A stretch of DNA of 5,056 bases. Source: Synechococcales cyanobacterium PMM_0073 (lineage in GTDB: Bacteria > Cyanobacteriota > Cyanobacteriia > Elainellales > Elainellaceae). A program made the translations under genes and the position numbers. The notes beneath the pieces were generated by a model. That model had not been told where the DNA came from, ran no database searches, and saw nothing but the letters and a program-made list of their open reading frames with translations. The DNA lies in assembly GCA_949127695.1 (NCBI GenBank), contig CASBQH010000439.1, forward strand, positions 1 through 5,056, written 5' to 3'. Shown piece by piece: positions 1 to 5,056 of this stretch; position 1 is the stretch's first letter, and every line of letters begins with the position of its first letter.

Positions 1-2137
1 CCTCGCGGGTTTGCATAAACTCTTGACCGTCTAGACTTTTCATCGCAAACTGCCGCGTATCCGCCGCCATACTCTGGCGAATCCCACCGACTTCACCCGG
101 ATGTTGCGCTGCCATAAACAATGTCTTTAAGTCAGGCGCAAAGAATGGTCCCGTCATCTCTGCATCCATCGGGCCATAGCCAAACAGATAAGCCTCGCCC
201 TCATTTGGCCCCGAAGCTGGAATAAACCAAATCGAGTTGTTGCCAAATAAACCGCGCAGATCTGACTGCTTCACCGGCTTGCCCTCCGCATCAACCCGGC
301 TGGGAATCGCCTTGTTAAGCTTGTCGCTCGACATATCAATGACTATCCAGACATCGCCATTCGGATCAACTAGCAGGTTATCGGGGTTGGCAAAGCCCAA
401 GCCGCCCTCAAATGGCTCGCCGCCCGTGGCAAACTTCTGCCAGCGGAAGCTCATGGCCGCCGGGTCATTGGCCGCTTCATCCAGCCGCACCACCCAGCCA
501 TATTCCCAGGGGGTTTCGCCGTTGGGGCCGTTGAACACGCGGGCGTCGGGGCTACCGTCGCTGCTGCTGGGTGAACCAGAGGTGAAGGTGACAAACATCG
601 AGCCGTCGGGCCCAACTACGGTATCTTCAGGACGAGCCGTGCAGGTGGCTCCCGCCGCGCTGGCCGCAAAATGCGCGTCGATTAAGATGGCACCCTGAAT
701 TTCGTCGGGGCTGCCCTGATACAGATCGCCCAGCGTTTTGAACTGCTGCTTGAAGCCGACAATGGCCGCATCGTCTTCCACTTTCATCACTCCGCCTGCA
801 ACTCGGTCGGCGTTAGGCAATACGATCATCTTGCCGACATGGATGCTGGGCAGATCTGGGTTGACGGGTGTATCGGCCTTGAGCGGAATCCAGGAGCCCG
901 TGCCGTCGGGATTAAACTTAGCGGCATAGAGCATCCCGCTGGTGAGCAGCTGGGAGTTGGCTTTGGCTTTCGGGTCGGTGACGCTGCTGCTGCTCACAAA
1001 CTTATAGAGGTGACCGCCGCGTCGGTCGCAGCCAGAATAGAAAGCCAGGGGCTTGCCCGCTTCCACCCGCACGCCCACTGCCTCATGGCGAAAGCGACCC
1101 ATCCAGGTATGCTTGGTGCCATAGTCGCTGGGGTTGGCTGGGTCAACTTCCACAATCCAGCCGTATTTGTTGCCCGCCAGCCCAAACGGGTTGCCCGTGC
1201 CGTTTATGCCTTCCGCATCGATCAAAAACGCTTTTTTGCTGGGCGGCATCGAGCTGCCGTCTGCCATCACGGGTTCTGGCACAAAGTCCTGGATATTTTC
1301 TTCACCGCTTAGCACCGTGCCCCAAGGCGTAGTGCCGCCCGCGCAGTTGTTGAAGGTGCCAATAATTTTGTCGCCCAAGCCATCGGTATAGCCCACCACC
1401 TGGGTTTTGCGAAAGATCACCGTGGCCGGCCCCGTAGACTTGAGATAGCGGCCATCTTCCAATCCAGAGATGCCGGTGATGCGGCGGTCGGCTGGCGAAT
1501 GGGTGCGAATCCATTGACCGCTGGCATCTTTGCGAACCGAAATTACGCCCATGCCCAAATCGATTAGGGCTTCTTTGGTAATCGCCTGAATCTGCTGTTT
1601 GAGCGGATCACCGTCCGGCATTACACTCACATCAACGCCTTCATCGCCTGTCGCCGACAGCCCTGCTTTAACGCTGTCAAACGGCAGCGGCTTGCCAATC
1701 ACCTGCTCAAACGACTGCTCCCAAGGCAGGGCGCTGATGTACTCAAAGTTAACCGTCAGATAGCCTTCATTCGGCTGCGTTTCAATAAACGAAAGATAGT
1801 CGTTGTTATAGCCAAAGCGCGAATCGCCGACCGGATCGCCCCAGGAAGCGACAATCTGGTAGGCATAGCCTTCAGGCAGTACCAGATCATCAGCCACCGT
1901 AAACTGGCTGTAGTCGCTGATTTGCTTCAGCCGATCCAAGCCGTCTGTGGGCAGCGGCATCGGGCTTTTGACGGGCTGAAACTTAAGGCTACCCTGCGCC
2001 ATCGCCTGGGCTAAGTTTTGAGCTGTAGCATCGCCTGCTAGCGCTGAATTGCCGCCGCGTTGCGTTAAGGGGGACAGCGCCAGAGAACCAGCACTCGCGC
2101 CCAAAAACGCCAAAAAATGTCTCCGTTTAATTGCCAT
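1..2137 (-). CDS. phoX: PhoX-family alkaline phosphatase, Tat-exported (3' end outside window)
   Basis: Seen: the reverse strand reads without a stop from ATG at 2137 to the left edge, giving 712 residues. The N-terminus carries a twin-arginine signal (KRRHFLAFLGA, residues 4-14), then a hydrophobic stretch and a possible AxA cleavage site at residues 32-34. PhoX/DUF839 motifs follow in order: PEGY (88-91), FGYNNDYL (108-115), NNCAGG with TPWGT (263-274), EEN (279-281), RHE (350-352), DRRGGHLY (371-378), RPED (502-505), PDN with DPNGDVWI (585-598) and HPGE (679-682). Known of the family: PhoX is a monomeric phosphomonoesterase with an iron and calcium cofactor, exported folded by Tat, that scavenges phosphate from organic esters. 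Inferred: Cys265 in NCAGG is the iron-ligand cysteine. The usual short C-terminal segment after HPGE is largely present, so perhaps 20-40 residues are missing. The usual NHEY motif reads NFEY here (130-133). It is divergent from the kinase gene and probably phosphate-regulated. Phosphatase activity itself is not proven by sequence. Confidence 0.93.
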   Translation of the reverse strand, partial: MAIKRRHFLAFLGASAGSLALSPLTQRGGNSALAGDATAQNLAQAMAQGSLKFQPVKSPMPLPTDGLDRLKQISDYSQFTVADDLVLPEGYAYQIVASWGDPVGDSRFGYNNDYLSFIETQPNEGYLTVNFEYISALPWEQSFEQVIGKPLPFDSVKAGLSATGDEGVDVSVMPDGDPLKQQIQAITKEALIDLGMGVISVRKDASGQWIRTHSPADRRITGISGLEDGRYLKSTGPATVIFRKTQVVGYTDGLGDKIIGTFNNCAGGTTPWGTVLSGEENIQDFVPEPVMADGSSMPPSKKAFLIDAEGINGTGNPFGLAGNKYGWIVEVDPANPSDYGTKHTWMGRFRHEAVGVRVEAGKPLAFYSGCDRRGGHLYKFVSSSSVTDPKAKANSQLLTSGMLYAAKFNPDGTGSWIPLKADTPVNPDLPSIHVGKMIVLPNADRVAGGVMKVEDDAAIVGFKQQFKTLGDLYQGSPDEIQGAILIDAHFAASAAGATCTARPEDTVVGPDGSMFVTFTSGSPSSSDGSPDARVFNGPNGETPWEYGWVVRLDEAANDPAAMSFRWQKFATGGEPFEGGLGFANPDNLLVDPNGDVWIVIDMSSDKLNKAIPSRVDAEGKPVKQSDLRGLFGNNSIWFIPASGPNEGEAYLFGYGPMDAEMTGPFFAPDLKTLFMAAQHPGEVGGIRQSMAADTRQFAMKSLDGQEFMQTRE

Positions 2138-2143
2138 CTCTCG

Positions 2144-2150
2144 CTCTCTC
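2144..2150 (-). promoter_or_regulatory. Ribosome binding site of phoX
   Basis: On the minus strand a purine run GAGAGAG lies 6 bases before the ATG at 2137. It is a partial Shine-Dalgarno match (GAGAG) and supports this ATG. The twin-arginine motif beginning at residue 4 fits the same start. Confidence 0.5.
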
Positions 2151-2205
2151 TAGGATGTTGTGTTGGGTGAAATTCTAGGCAGAGCTTTAGCCAGCCCTGA
2201 TGAGA

Positions 2206-2249
2206 ACCATACCAAGAGCGGTTTAAGACGATATGAACAGAAGCTTAAC
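2206..2249 (-). promoter_or_regulatory. Candidate PHO box and -10 element of phoX
   Basis: Reading the minus strand, three 8-base units spaced exactly 11 bases apart are GTTAAGCT (2249-2242), GTTCATAT (2238-2231) and CTTAAACC (2227-2220). The published cyanobacterial PHO box is three direct repeats of YTTAAYYW separated by 3 bases. The units here match 6/8, 5/8 and 6/8, with T2, T3 and A5 kept in all three. Eight bases downstream is TATGGT (2211-2206), a 4/6 match to a -10 element, with no good -35, which suits an activator-dependent promoter. Transcription would begin near 2199, giving a leader of about 60 bases. The match is degenerate, so chance cannot be excluded, but position, orientation, spacing and gene function agree. 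Confidence 0.4.
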
Positions 2250-2260
2250 GTCACGCCAAA

Positions 2261-2282
2261 TTGCGGGGAAATTCCCGAACAA
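2261..2282. repeat. Imperfect inverted repeat upstream of the phoX PHO box
   Basis: CGGG (2264-2267) pairs with CCCG (2274-2277) around a 6-base loop. Outer TTG (2261-2263) pairs with CAA (2280-2282) across an AA bulge. The core also reads as GGGAA-A-TTCCC dyad symmetry (2266-2276). It lies just upstream of the possible PHO box, so it could be an operator, but it is short and no regulator is identified. Confidence 0.25.
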
Positions 2283-2292
2283 TCAGCTCGCG

Positions 2293-2302
2293 TCAAGCTT
2301 GA
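2293..2302. repeat. Perfect 10-base palindrome TCAAGCTTGA
   Basis: TCAAGCTTGA equals its own reverse complement. Its AAGCTT core recurs at 2241-2246, inside the possible PHO box, and at 2382-2387, where a similar GTCAAAGCTTCA context is seen. It could be a weak operator. Three 6-base cores in about 150 bases may also be chance in AT-rich DNA. Confidence 0.25.
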
Positions 2303-2430
2303 TCAGCAGCAGCAAAATCTCAACAGAACCTTAATAAAACTTATTACGACGATTGCTTTGTTCACTAAGCTAACCAGGTCAAAGCTTCAGGAACTTCTGA
2401 CAAAGCCTACTATTTTGTGAGATTATGGGG

Positions 2431-2450
2431 CGTAGGAAATTCTACCTACG
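2431..2450. repeat. 20-base inverted repeat CGTAGG-N8-CCTACG
   Basis: The arms CGTAGG (2431-2436) and CCTACG (2445-2450) are perfect reverse complements around an AT-rich 8-base centre. On the plus strand GGTTTTCCTT follows. A 6-base stem with a short interrupted T run would make only a weak terminator, and no plus-strand gene lies upstream to need one. The arrangement fits a dimeric regulator's binding site equally well. It lies about 60 bases upstream of the possible kinase -10 and about 180 bases upstream of the possible PHO box. Confidence 0.4.
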
Positions 2451-2512
2451 GGTTTTCCTTGATACAAAAGTTATTTTTTTCAACTTTAACCCAAGAAAGA
2501 TTTGTAGTTTTC

Positions 2513-2518
2513 TATACT
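2513..2518 (+). promoter_or_regulatory. Possible -10 element of the kinase operon
   Basis: TATACT matches the -10 consensus at 5 of 6 bases and follows an AT-rich tract (about 2460-2515). No good -35 hexamer sits 16-18 bases upstream, so it would be an activator-dependent type or spurious. An alternative is TAACAT at 2524-2529, 16 bases after TTGTAG (2502-2507). Either gives a leader of roughly 150-165 bases before the GTG at 2685. Confidence 0.3.
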
Positions 2519-2559
2519 AGAGTTAACATTTAATAACAGCGCGAACGGCTCCTCTTGGC

Positions 2560-2610
2560 CTCGACTGGCTCGGTTGGACTGTTCCAATTGGTTGGGTTCA
2601 ATTTGTCGAG
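2560..2610 (+). repeat. Inverted repeat in the kinase leader
   Basis: CTCGAC (2560-2565) and GTCGAG (2605-2610) are perfect complements enclosing 39 bases. Inside, TTGG (2574-2577) can pair with CCAA (2584-2587), and CCAATTGG (2584-2591) is palindromic. If transcribed, this could form a two-level stem upstream of the kinase start. It resembles no riboswitch class I know. Its functional role is unknown. Confidence 0.3.
2572..2603 (+). repeat. Imperfect tandem repeat, GGTTGG...CAATT units
   Basis: Two adjacent units begin GGTTGG and end GTT(C)CAATT: 2572-2589 (18 bases) and 2590-2603 (14 bases). The second lacks ACT and one C. This looks like a decayed local duplication within the leader and contributes to the fold described for 2560-2610. 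Confidence 0.4.
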
Positions 2611-2613
2611 TTT

Positions 2614-2625
2614 GACTCGTGAGTC
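2614..2625. repeat. 12-base dyad GACTC-GT-GAGTC
   Basis: Perfect 5-base arms flank a 2-base centre, immediately after the leader inverted repeat and 59 bases before the kinase start. The loop is too short for a hairpin, so if functional it would be a DNA-level operator. No regulator can be named. Confidence 0.25.
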
Positions 2626-2668
2626 TGAATACCCGCAGCAGCCAGATTCGAGGCATTTGATTTAGTAA

Positions 2669-2674
2669 AAGAGG
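2669..2674 (+). promoter_or_regulatory. Ribosome binding site deciding the kinase start
   Basis: AAGAGG ends 10 bases before GTG at 2685. An in-frame TTG at 2676 would give a protein three residues longer, but it begins only one base after this site, which is too close for initiation. The site therefore favours GTG 2685 as the start. Confidence 0.6.
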
Positions 2675-2684
2675 TTTGGCAGAC

Positions 2685-4379
2685 GTGAATGACAATTCAG
2701 TGCAGCAGATGCGACGCTATGACCCAGAGGCCATTCGTCGCTACTACCGCCCTCGTCCCTGGCTGGCAATCTGGCGAGCGGTGGTCACGATTTGGCTGTT
2801 TGCGGACTTTGCGCTGGGGCTAAAATCAGACGACTGGCTGGGGCGCTGCAATCTGGGGCGACAGCATCGGGCGATTCAGCTGCGGCGGATTTTGACTCGA
2901 CTCGGCCCCACCTATATCAAAGTGGGTCAGGCACTCTCCACGCGGCCTGACTTAGTACGGAAAGACTTTTTAGATGAGCTGATCAAGCTACAAGATCAGC
3001 TGCCGCCCTTTCCCACCGAAATTGCCCGCCGAATTATTGAGCAGGAGCTAGATCGCAGCATTGAGGAAATGTACAGCGAGTTCTCGGCAGAGCCTGTCGC
3101 GGCGGCTAGCTTAGGGCAGGTGTATCAGGGGAAACTCCGCACGGGCGAGGCGGTGGCCATTAAGGTGCAGCGCCCCGGACTGCTGCCGCTGCTGACGCTC
3201 GATCTGTATCTGCTGCGCTGGGGAGCCAGATGGCTCGCTCCTTGGCTGCCGCTTAATCTGGGGCATGACCTGACGCTGGTGGTGGACGAGTTTGGCACCA
3301 AGCTATTTGAAGAAATCGACTATGTGAACGAAGGCCGCAACGCTGAAAAATTTGCTGCCAACTTCCAAAACGACATCACGATTAAAGTGCCAGCAATCTA
3401 CTGGCGCTACAGCGGCCAGCATGTGCTGACACTGGAATGGATCAACGGCTTCAAGCTGACTGATCTGCAAAAAGTGCGTGAATCAAATTTGGATGAAAAC
3501 ACGCTGATTGAAATTGGCGTCACGGCAGGACTGCGGCAGCTCCTAGAGTTTGGCTTCTTCCATGCCGATCCGCATCCCGGCAACCTGTTCGCTCTGCCCA
3601 GTGGCCAGATGGCCTATATCGACTTCGGCATGATGGATCAGCTCAGCGAGGAGATGAAAGAAACCCTGGTCGATGCGGTGGTGCATTTGATCAACCAGGA
3701 CTACGAGGCGCTGACACAGGACTTCGTCAAGCTGGGCTTTCTGACTGCCGATGTCGATATTCGCCCGATTGTGCCCGCGATTGAAATCGTGATGGGCAAC
3801 GCGATGGGAGCCAGCGTCGGCGACTTCAACTTTCGCTCGATTACCGATCAGTTTGCCTCGCTGATGTACGAATATCCGTTCCGGCTACCCGCCAAGTTTG
3901 CGCTAATTATTCGCTCGCTGGTGACGCAGGAAGGGATTGCGCTCAGCCTTAATCCTGACTTTAAGATTGTGAATGTCGCCTATCCCTACGTGGCGCGACG
4001 CTTGCTAATGGGCGAATCACCCCGGCTGCGGCTGCGGCTGCTAGAAGTCTTAATCAAAGACGGTAAGTTTCAGTGGGAGCGGTTAGAAAACCTGCTGCAA
4101 ATTGCTCAATCTGATCAAGACTTCGACATTTTGCCGACTGCCCAACTCGGCCTACAATACCTCTTGTCAGCCGAAGGACAATACCTGCGGCAGCAGCTAA
4201 TTCTGGCCTTGGTTGAAGATGACCGCCTGCATACCGAAGAGGTGCGGCGACTCTGGAACCTAATCAAAGATGACGTGAAGCCTGCTCGACTGTTCGACGT
4301 GGCGCTGGGTGCGCTGCGGAACTTCGCTCCGGCAGCTCGCGTGCCGCTGATGCCGTTTAATTCTCTCGATCGCCGTTAA
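2685..4379 (+). CDS. ABC1/UbiB-family atypical protein kinase
   Basis: Seen: 564 residues from GTG at 2685. A hydrophobic or amphipathic N-terminal stretch (about 27-46) precedes the ABC1-specific KxGQ motif (K79-Q82, in YIKVGQALSTRPDL). An alanine-rich nucleotide loop AAAS (139-142) follows in place of the usual glycine loop. Then come VAIKVQRPG with Lys160, the ExD motif in EEIDY (E210, D212), the catalytic loop HADPHPGN (293-300) and the DFG-type IDFGMM (D313). All expected ABC1 residues are present. The C-terminal 200 residues are mostly helical in character and lack the two-helix membrane anchor of proteobacterial UbiB. Known of the family: ABC1 proteins support ubiquinone synthesis in bacteria and mitochondria, and plastoquinone, tocopherol and photosystem homeostasis in chloroplasts. 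They behave more as ATPases or lipid-handling factors than classical protein kinases. Inferred: a membrane-associated role in prenylquinone metabolism. Cyanobacteria carry several paralogues, so the exact member cannot be named. It is first gene of an operon with the membrane protein at 4391. Confidence 0.93.
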   Translation: MNDNSVQQMRRYDPEAIRRYYRPRPWLAIWRAVVTIWLFADFALGLKSDDWLGRCNLGRQHRAIQLRRILTRLGPTYIKVGQALSTRPDLVRKDFLDELIKLQDQLPPFPTEIARRIIEQELDRSIEEMYSEFSAEPVAAASLGQVYQGKLRTGEAVAIKVQRPGLLPLLTLDLYLLRWGARWLAPWLPLNLGHDLTLVVDEFGTKLFEEIDYVNEGRNAEKFAANFQNDITIKVPAIYWRYSGQHVLTLEWINGFKLTDLQKVRESNLDENTLIEIGVTAGLRQLLEFGFFHADPHPGNLFALPSGQMAYIDFGMMDQLSEEMKETLVDAVVHLINQDYEALTQDFVKLGFLTADVDIRPIVPAIEIVMGNAMGASVGDFNFRSITDQFASLMYEYPFRLPAKFALIIRSLVTQEGIALSLNPDFKIVNVAYPYVARRLLMGESPRLRLRLLEVLIKDGKFQWERLENLLQIAQSDQDFDILPTAQLGLQYLLSAEGQYLRQQLILALVEDDRLHTEEVRRLWNLIKDDVKPARLFDVALGALRNFAPAARVPLMPFNSLDRR

Positions 4380-4383
4380 GGAG
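4378..4383 (+). promoter_or_regulatory. Strong ribosome binding site overlapping the kinase stop codon
   Basis: AAGGAG begins within the kinase TAA (4377-4379) and ends 7 bases before GTG at 4391. This is the best Shine-Dalgarno sequence in the window. It fixes the start of the downstream gene and suggests that translation of the two genes is coupled. Confidence 0.8.
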
Positions 4384-4390
4384 CCATTCT

Positions 4391-4756
4391 GTGGACTACG
4401 CTAATCCCCCCTATTTTCTGCTGTTTGCGGGTCTGCTGATCTCGCTCACCTCCGGCTCTGCCTTTGAATCGACGCTGAAAGGCTCCGTCAACGACTGGGC
4501 GCGCAACCGTTCGACTCGGACGCTGGCCAACATGCGCGGCATGTCGCTGATGCTGCCGTTTTGGGGCATTTGCCTGGGCACCTGGTTGTTCTTGGCCTCC
4601 GGAATTTCAATTTTCGGCTTTCCTGGCTCCATTGCCTTTGGCATTGCGTTTCTGCTAACGCTGCTCACCGGCGTTTTAGTCTGGACGCAGCTCGGCCAGA
4701 TTTTGATTCAGCTAGAGCAGGGCGGCTCCAAAGCGCTGGATCTCGATTCGTTTTGA
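4391..4756 (+). CDS. Small three-helix membrane protein, unknown function
   Basis: Seen: 121 residues from GTG at 4391, chosen because an AAGGAG site lies 7 bases upstream. Three hydrophobic segments are apparent at about residues 8-24, 52-75 and 80-99. A polar, basic linker with several Arg (about 25-50, including DWARNRSTR) joins the first two. The tail (100-121) is amphipathic, then polar and acidic. By the positive-inside rule the Arg-rich linker would face the cytoplasm, placing the C-terminus there only if the last two segments form a hairpin that leaves and returns. I do not recognise a family and see no enzyme motif or signal peptide cleavage site. Context: 11 bases separate it from the kinase gene and its ribosome binding site overlaps that gene's stop, so co-expression is very likely. 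Inferred: it may anchor, assist or regulate the kinase at the thylakoid or plasma membrane, but no sequence motif shows this. Its stop codon lies inside a 14-base tandem duplication. Confidence 0.88.
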   Translation: MDYANPPYFLLFAGLLISLTSGSAFESTLKGSVNDWARNRSTRTLANMRGMSLMLPFWGICLGTWLFLASGISIFGFPGSIAFGIAFLLTLLTGVLVWTQLGQILIQLEQGGSKALDLDSF

Positions 4757-4771
4757 CCGATTCGTTTTGAC
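4744..4771. repeat. Perfect 14-base tandem duplication over a stop codon
   Basis: CGATTCGTTTTGAC occurs twice in immediate succession (4744-4757 and 4758-4771). The first copy encodes the last residues and TGA stop of the membrane protein. The second is noncoding, and its TGA is in another frame because 14 is not a multiple of three. The copies are identical, so the duplication is probably recent or maintained. It makes up most of the gap between the two converging genes. Confidence 0.9.
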
Positions 4772-4776
4772 TGCGC

Positions 4777-5056
4777 TCAGGAGCTAGAATTTTCGTCGGA
4801 GTTCTCGTCCAATTCCTGATCAGATCGTGGCGCTATCCAAGTGCCATCCTCAGACCCAATCAGATCTGTATCTAGCTCGTCTAGCCCCAACTCTGCCACT
4901 TCATCTCCGCCCTGACTGCCCACCACTGTTTCTGCTTCAGACATGGGCACAGGAACAGGCGGCGGGGCGACTGGCACAGGTTCGGCAGCAGGTTCATCTG
5001 GCTGCGGCTGCGTCACCGGATCTTGAGGCGCTGTTTTACCGGCCTCTGGCTTCACC
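4777..5056 (-). CDS. C-terminal end of an unrecognised Pro-rich, acidic protein (5' end outside window)
   Basis: Seen: the minus-strand frame is open from the right edge to TGA at 4777-4779, giving about 92 residues. The first part (about 1-40) is rich in Pro, Ala, Gln and Val with PVPV and PPPVPVP runs. The rest is strongly acidic with DELDTD and ELDENSDENSSS, and the only ordered-looking element is DGTWIAP (about 70-76). A GTG at 5055 could in principle start a small protein, but there is no room to see a ribosome binding site. The composition looks like a disordered tail, so I infer that this is the 3' end of a longer gene. A Pro-rich stretch of this kind often links a folded or membrane-anchored domain to a terminal region. 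No function can be assigned. It converges on the kinase operon with 20 bases between stop codons and no visible terminator hairpin. Confidence 0.65.
   Translation of the reverse strand, partial: VKPEAGKTAPQDPVTQPQPDEPAAEPVPVAPPPVPVPMSEAETVVGSQGGDEVAELGLDELDTDLIGSEDGTWIAPRSDQELDENSDENSSS

Larger units (their letters stand above)
2138..2684. other. Intergenic region between divergent phoX and ABC1 kinase genes
   Basis: This 547-base stretch is visibly richer in A and T than the flanking genes. It carries the upstream signals of both genes: the possible PHO box on the phoX side, and an AT-rich tract, a TATACT hexamer and a long leader on the kinase side. It also holds several inverted repeats listed separately. 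I see no convincing protein-coding gene in it, since the open frames present have no good ribosome binding site and no recognisable motif. I see no tRNA cloverleaf and no recognisable riboswitch. Confidence 0.75.

Noticed and set aside
237..1514. Several plus-strand and minus-strand open frames of 60-160 codons (for example 237-698 and 839-1312)
   Set aside because: They lie entirely inside the phoX coding region in other frames. The phoX frame is continuous, has family motifs throughout and explains the whole stretch. The others have no recognisable motifs.
1..2137. Possible frameshift or pseudogene status of phoX
   Set aside because: I followed the frame codon by codon from 2137 to the left edge. 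It gives 712 residues with no stop and motifs in the expected order, so the gene is intact as far as it can be seen.
2160..2420. An 86-codon plus-strand frame starting at GTG 2160
   Set aside because: It runs through the upstream region of phoX, has no good ribosome binding site and no recognisable motif, and covers the possible PHO box. It is probably a chance frame in AT-rich DNA.
2486..2695. A 69-codon minus-strand frame overlapping the kinase start
   Set aside because: It covers the kinase promoter and leader, lacks motifs and has no supporting ribosome binding site.
4023..4040. Three tandem CGGCTG units in the kinase gene
   Set aside because: They encode Arg-Leu repeats in a helical region and look like ordinary codon-level repetition in a GC-rich gene. 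A similar Ser run in phoX (about 984-995) was dismissed for the same reason.
4411..4770. Open frames antisense to, or in another frame over, the small membrane protein
   Set aside because: The 4391-4756 frame has a strong ribosome binding site and coherent transmembrane segments. The alternatives have neither, and the 4561-4770 frame ends in the duplicated out-of-frame TGA.
4775..4784. Short GCTC-AG-GAGC inverted repeat at the convergent gene ends
   Set aside because: The stem is only four bases with a two-base loop and no T run, so it cannot serve as an intrinsic terminator.
1..5056. HIP1 octamer (GCGATCGC), CRISPR repeats, insertion sequence ends, tRNA or rRNA
   Set aside because: I looked for these on both strands by eye and found none. 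The nearest to HIP1 is TCGATCGC near the kinase 3' end, which differs at the first base. Lack of HIP1 in 5 kb does not argue against a cyanobacterial origin.

Overview
The window looks like chromosomal DNA from a cyanobacterium, probably a moderately GC-rich filamentous or Leptolyngbya-like type. This is an inference from the type of ABC1-family kinase, a Tat-exported PhoX phosphatase and GTG starts with AGGAG-type ribosome binding sites; the sequence does not name the species. I see no mobile element, CRISPR array, rRNA or tRNA.

Layout. Positions 1-2137, minus strand: one uninterrupted reading frame of 712 codons with a twin-arginine signal peptide and PhoX (DUF839) alkaline phosphatase motifs. 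Its 3' end lies beyond the left edge. Positions 2138-2684: a 547-base AT-richer region between divergent genes. It holds a possible PHO box and -10 element for phoX, several inverted repeats, and the promoter and leader of the kinase gene. Positions 2685-4379, plus strand: a complete ABC1/UbiB-family atypical kinase with all hallmark motifs. Positions 4391-4756, plus strand: a 121-residue three-helix membrane protein of unknown function. Its ribosome binding site overlaps the kinase stop codon, so the two are very likely one operon. Positions 4777-5056, minus strand: the C-terminal end of an unrecognised Pro-rich and acidic protein, converging on the operon with only 20 bases between stop codons.

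How the genes relate. phoX would release phosphate from extracellular organic esters during phosphate starvation. The kinase belongs to a family tied to isoprenoid quinone and tocopherol metabolism in membranes, and the small membrane protein is a candidate partner. Nothing links phoX functionally to the kinase operon apart from the shared upstream region.

The points most worth a second look are the kinase/membrane-protein coupling, the degenerate 11-base-periodic PHO box, a perfect 14-base tandem duplication covering the membrane protein's stop codon, and the structured region upstream of the kinase. I found no clear evidence of an entirely new multi-gene system.
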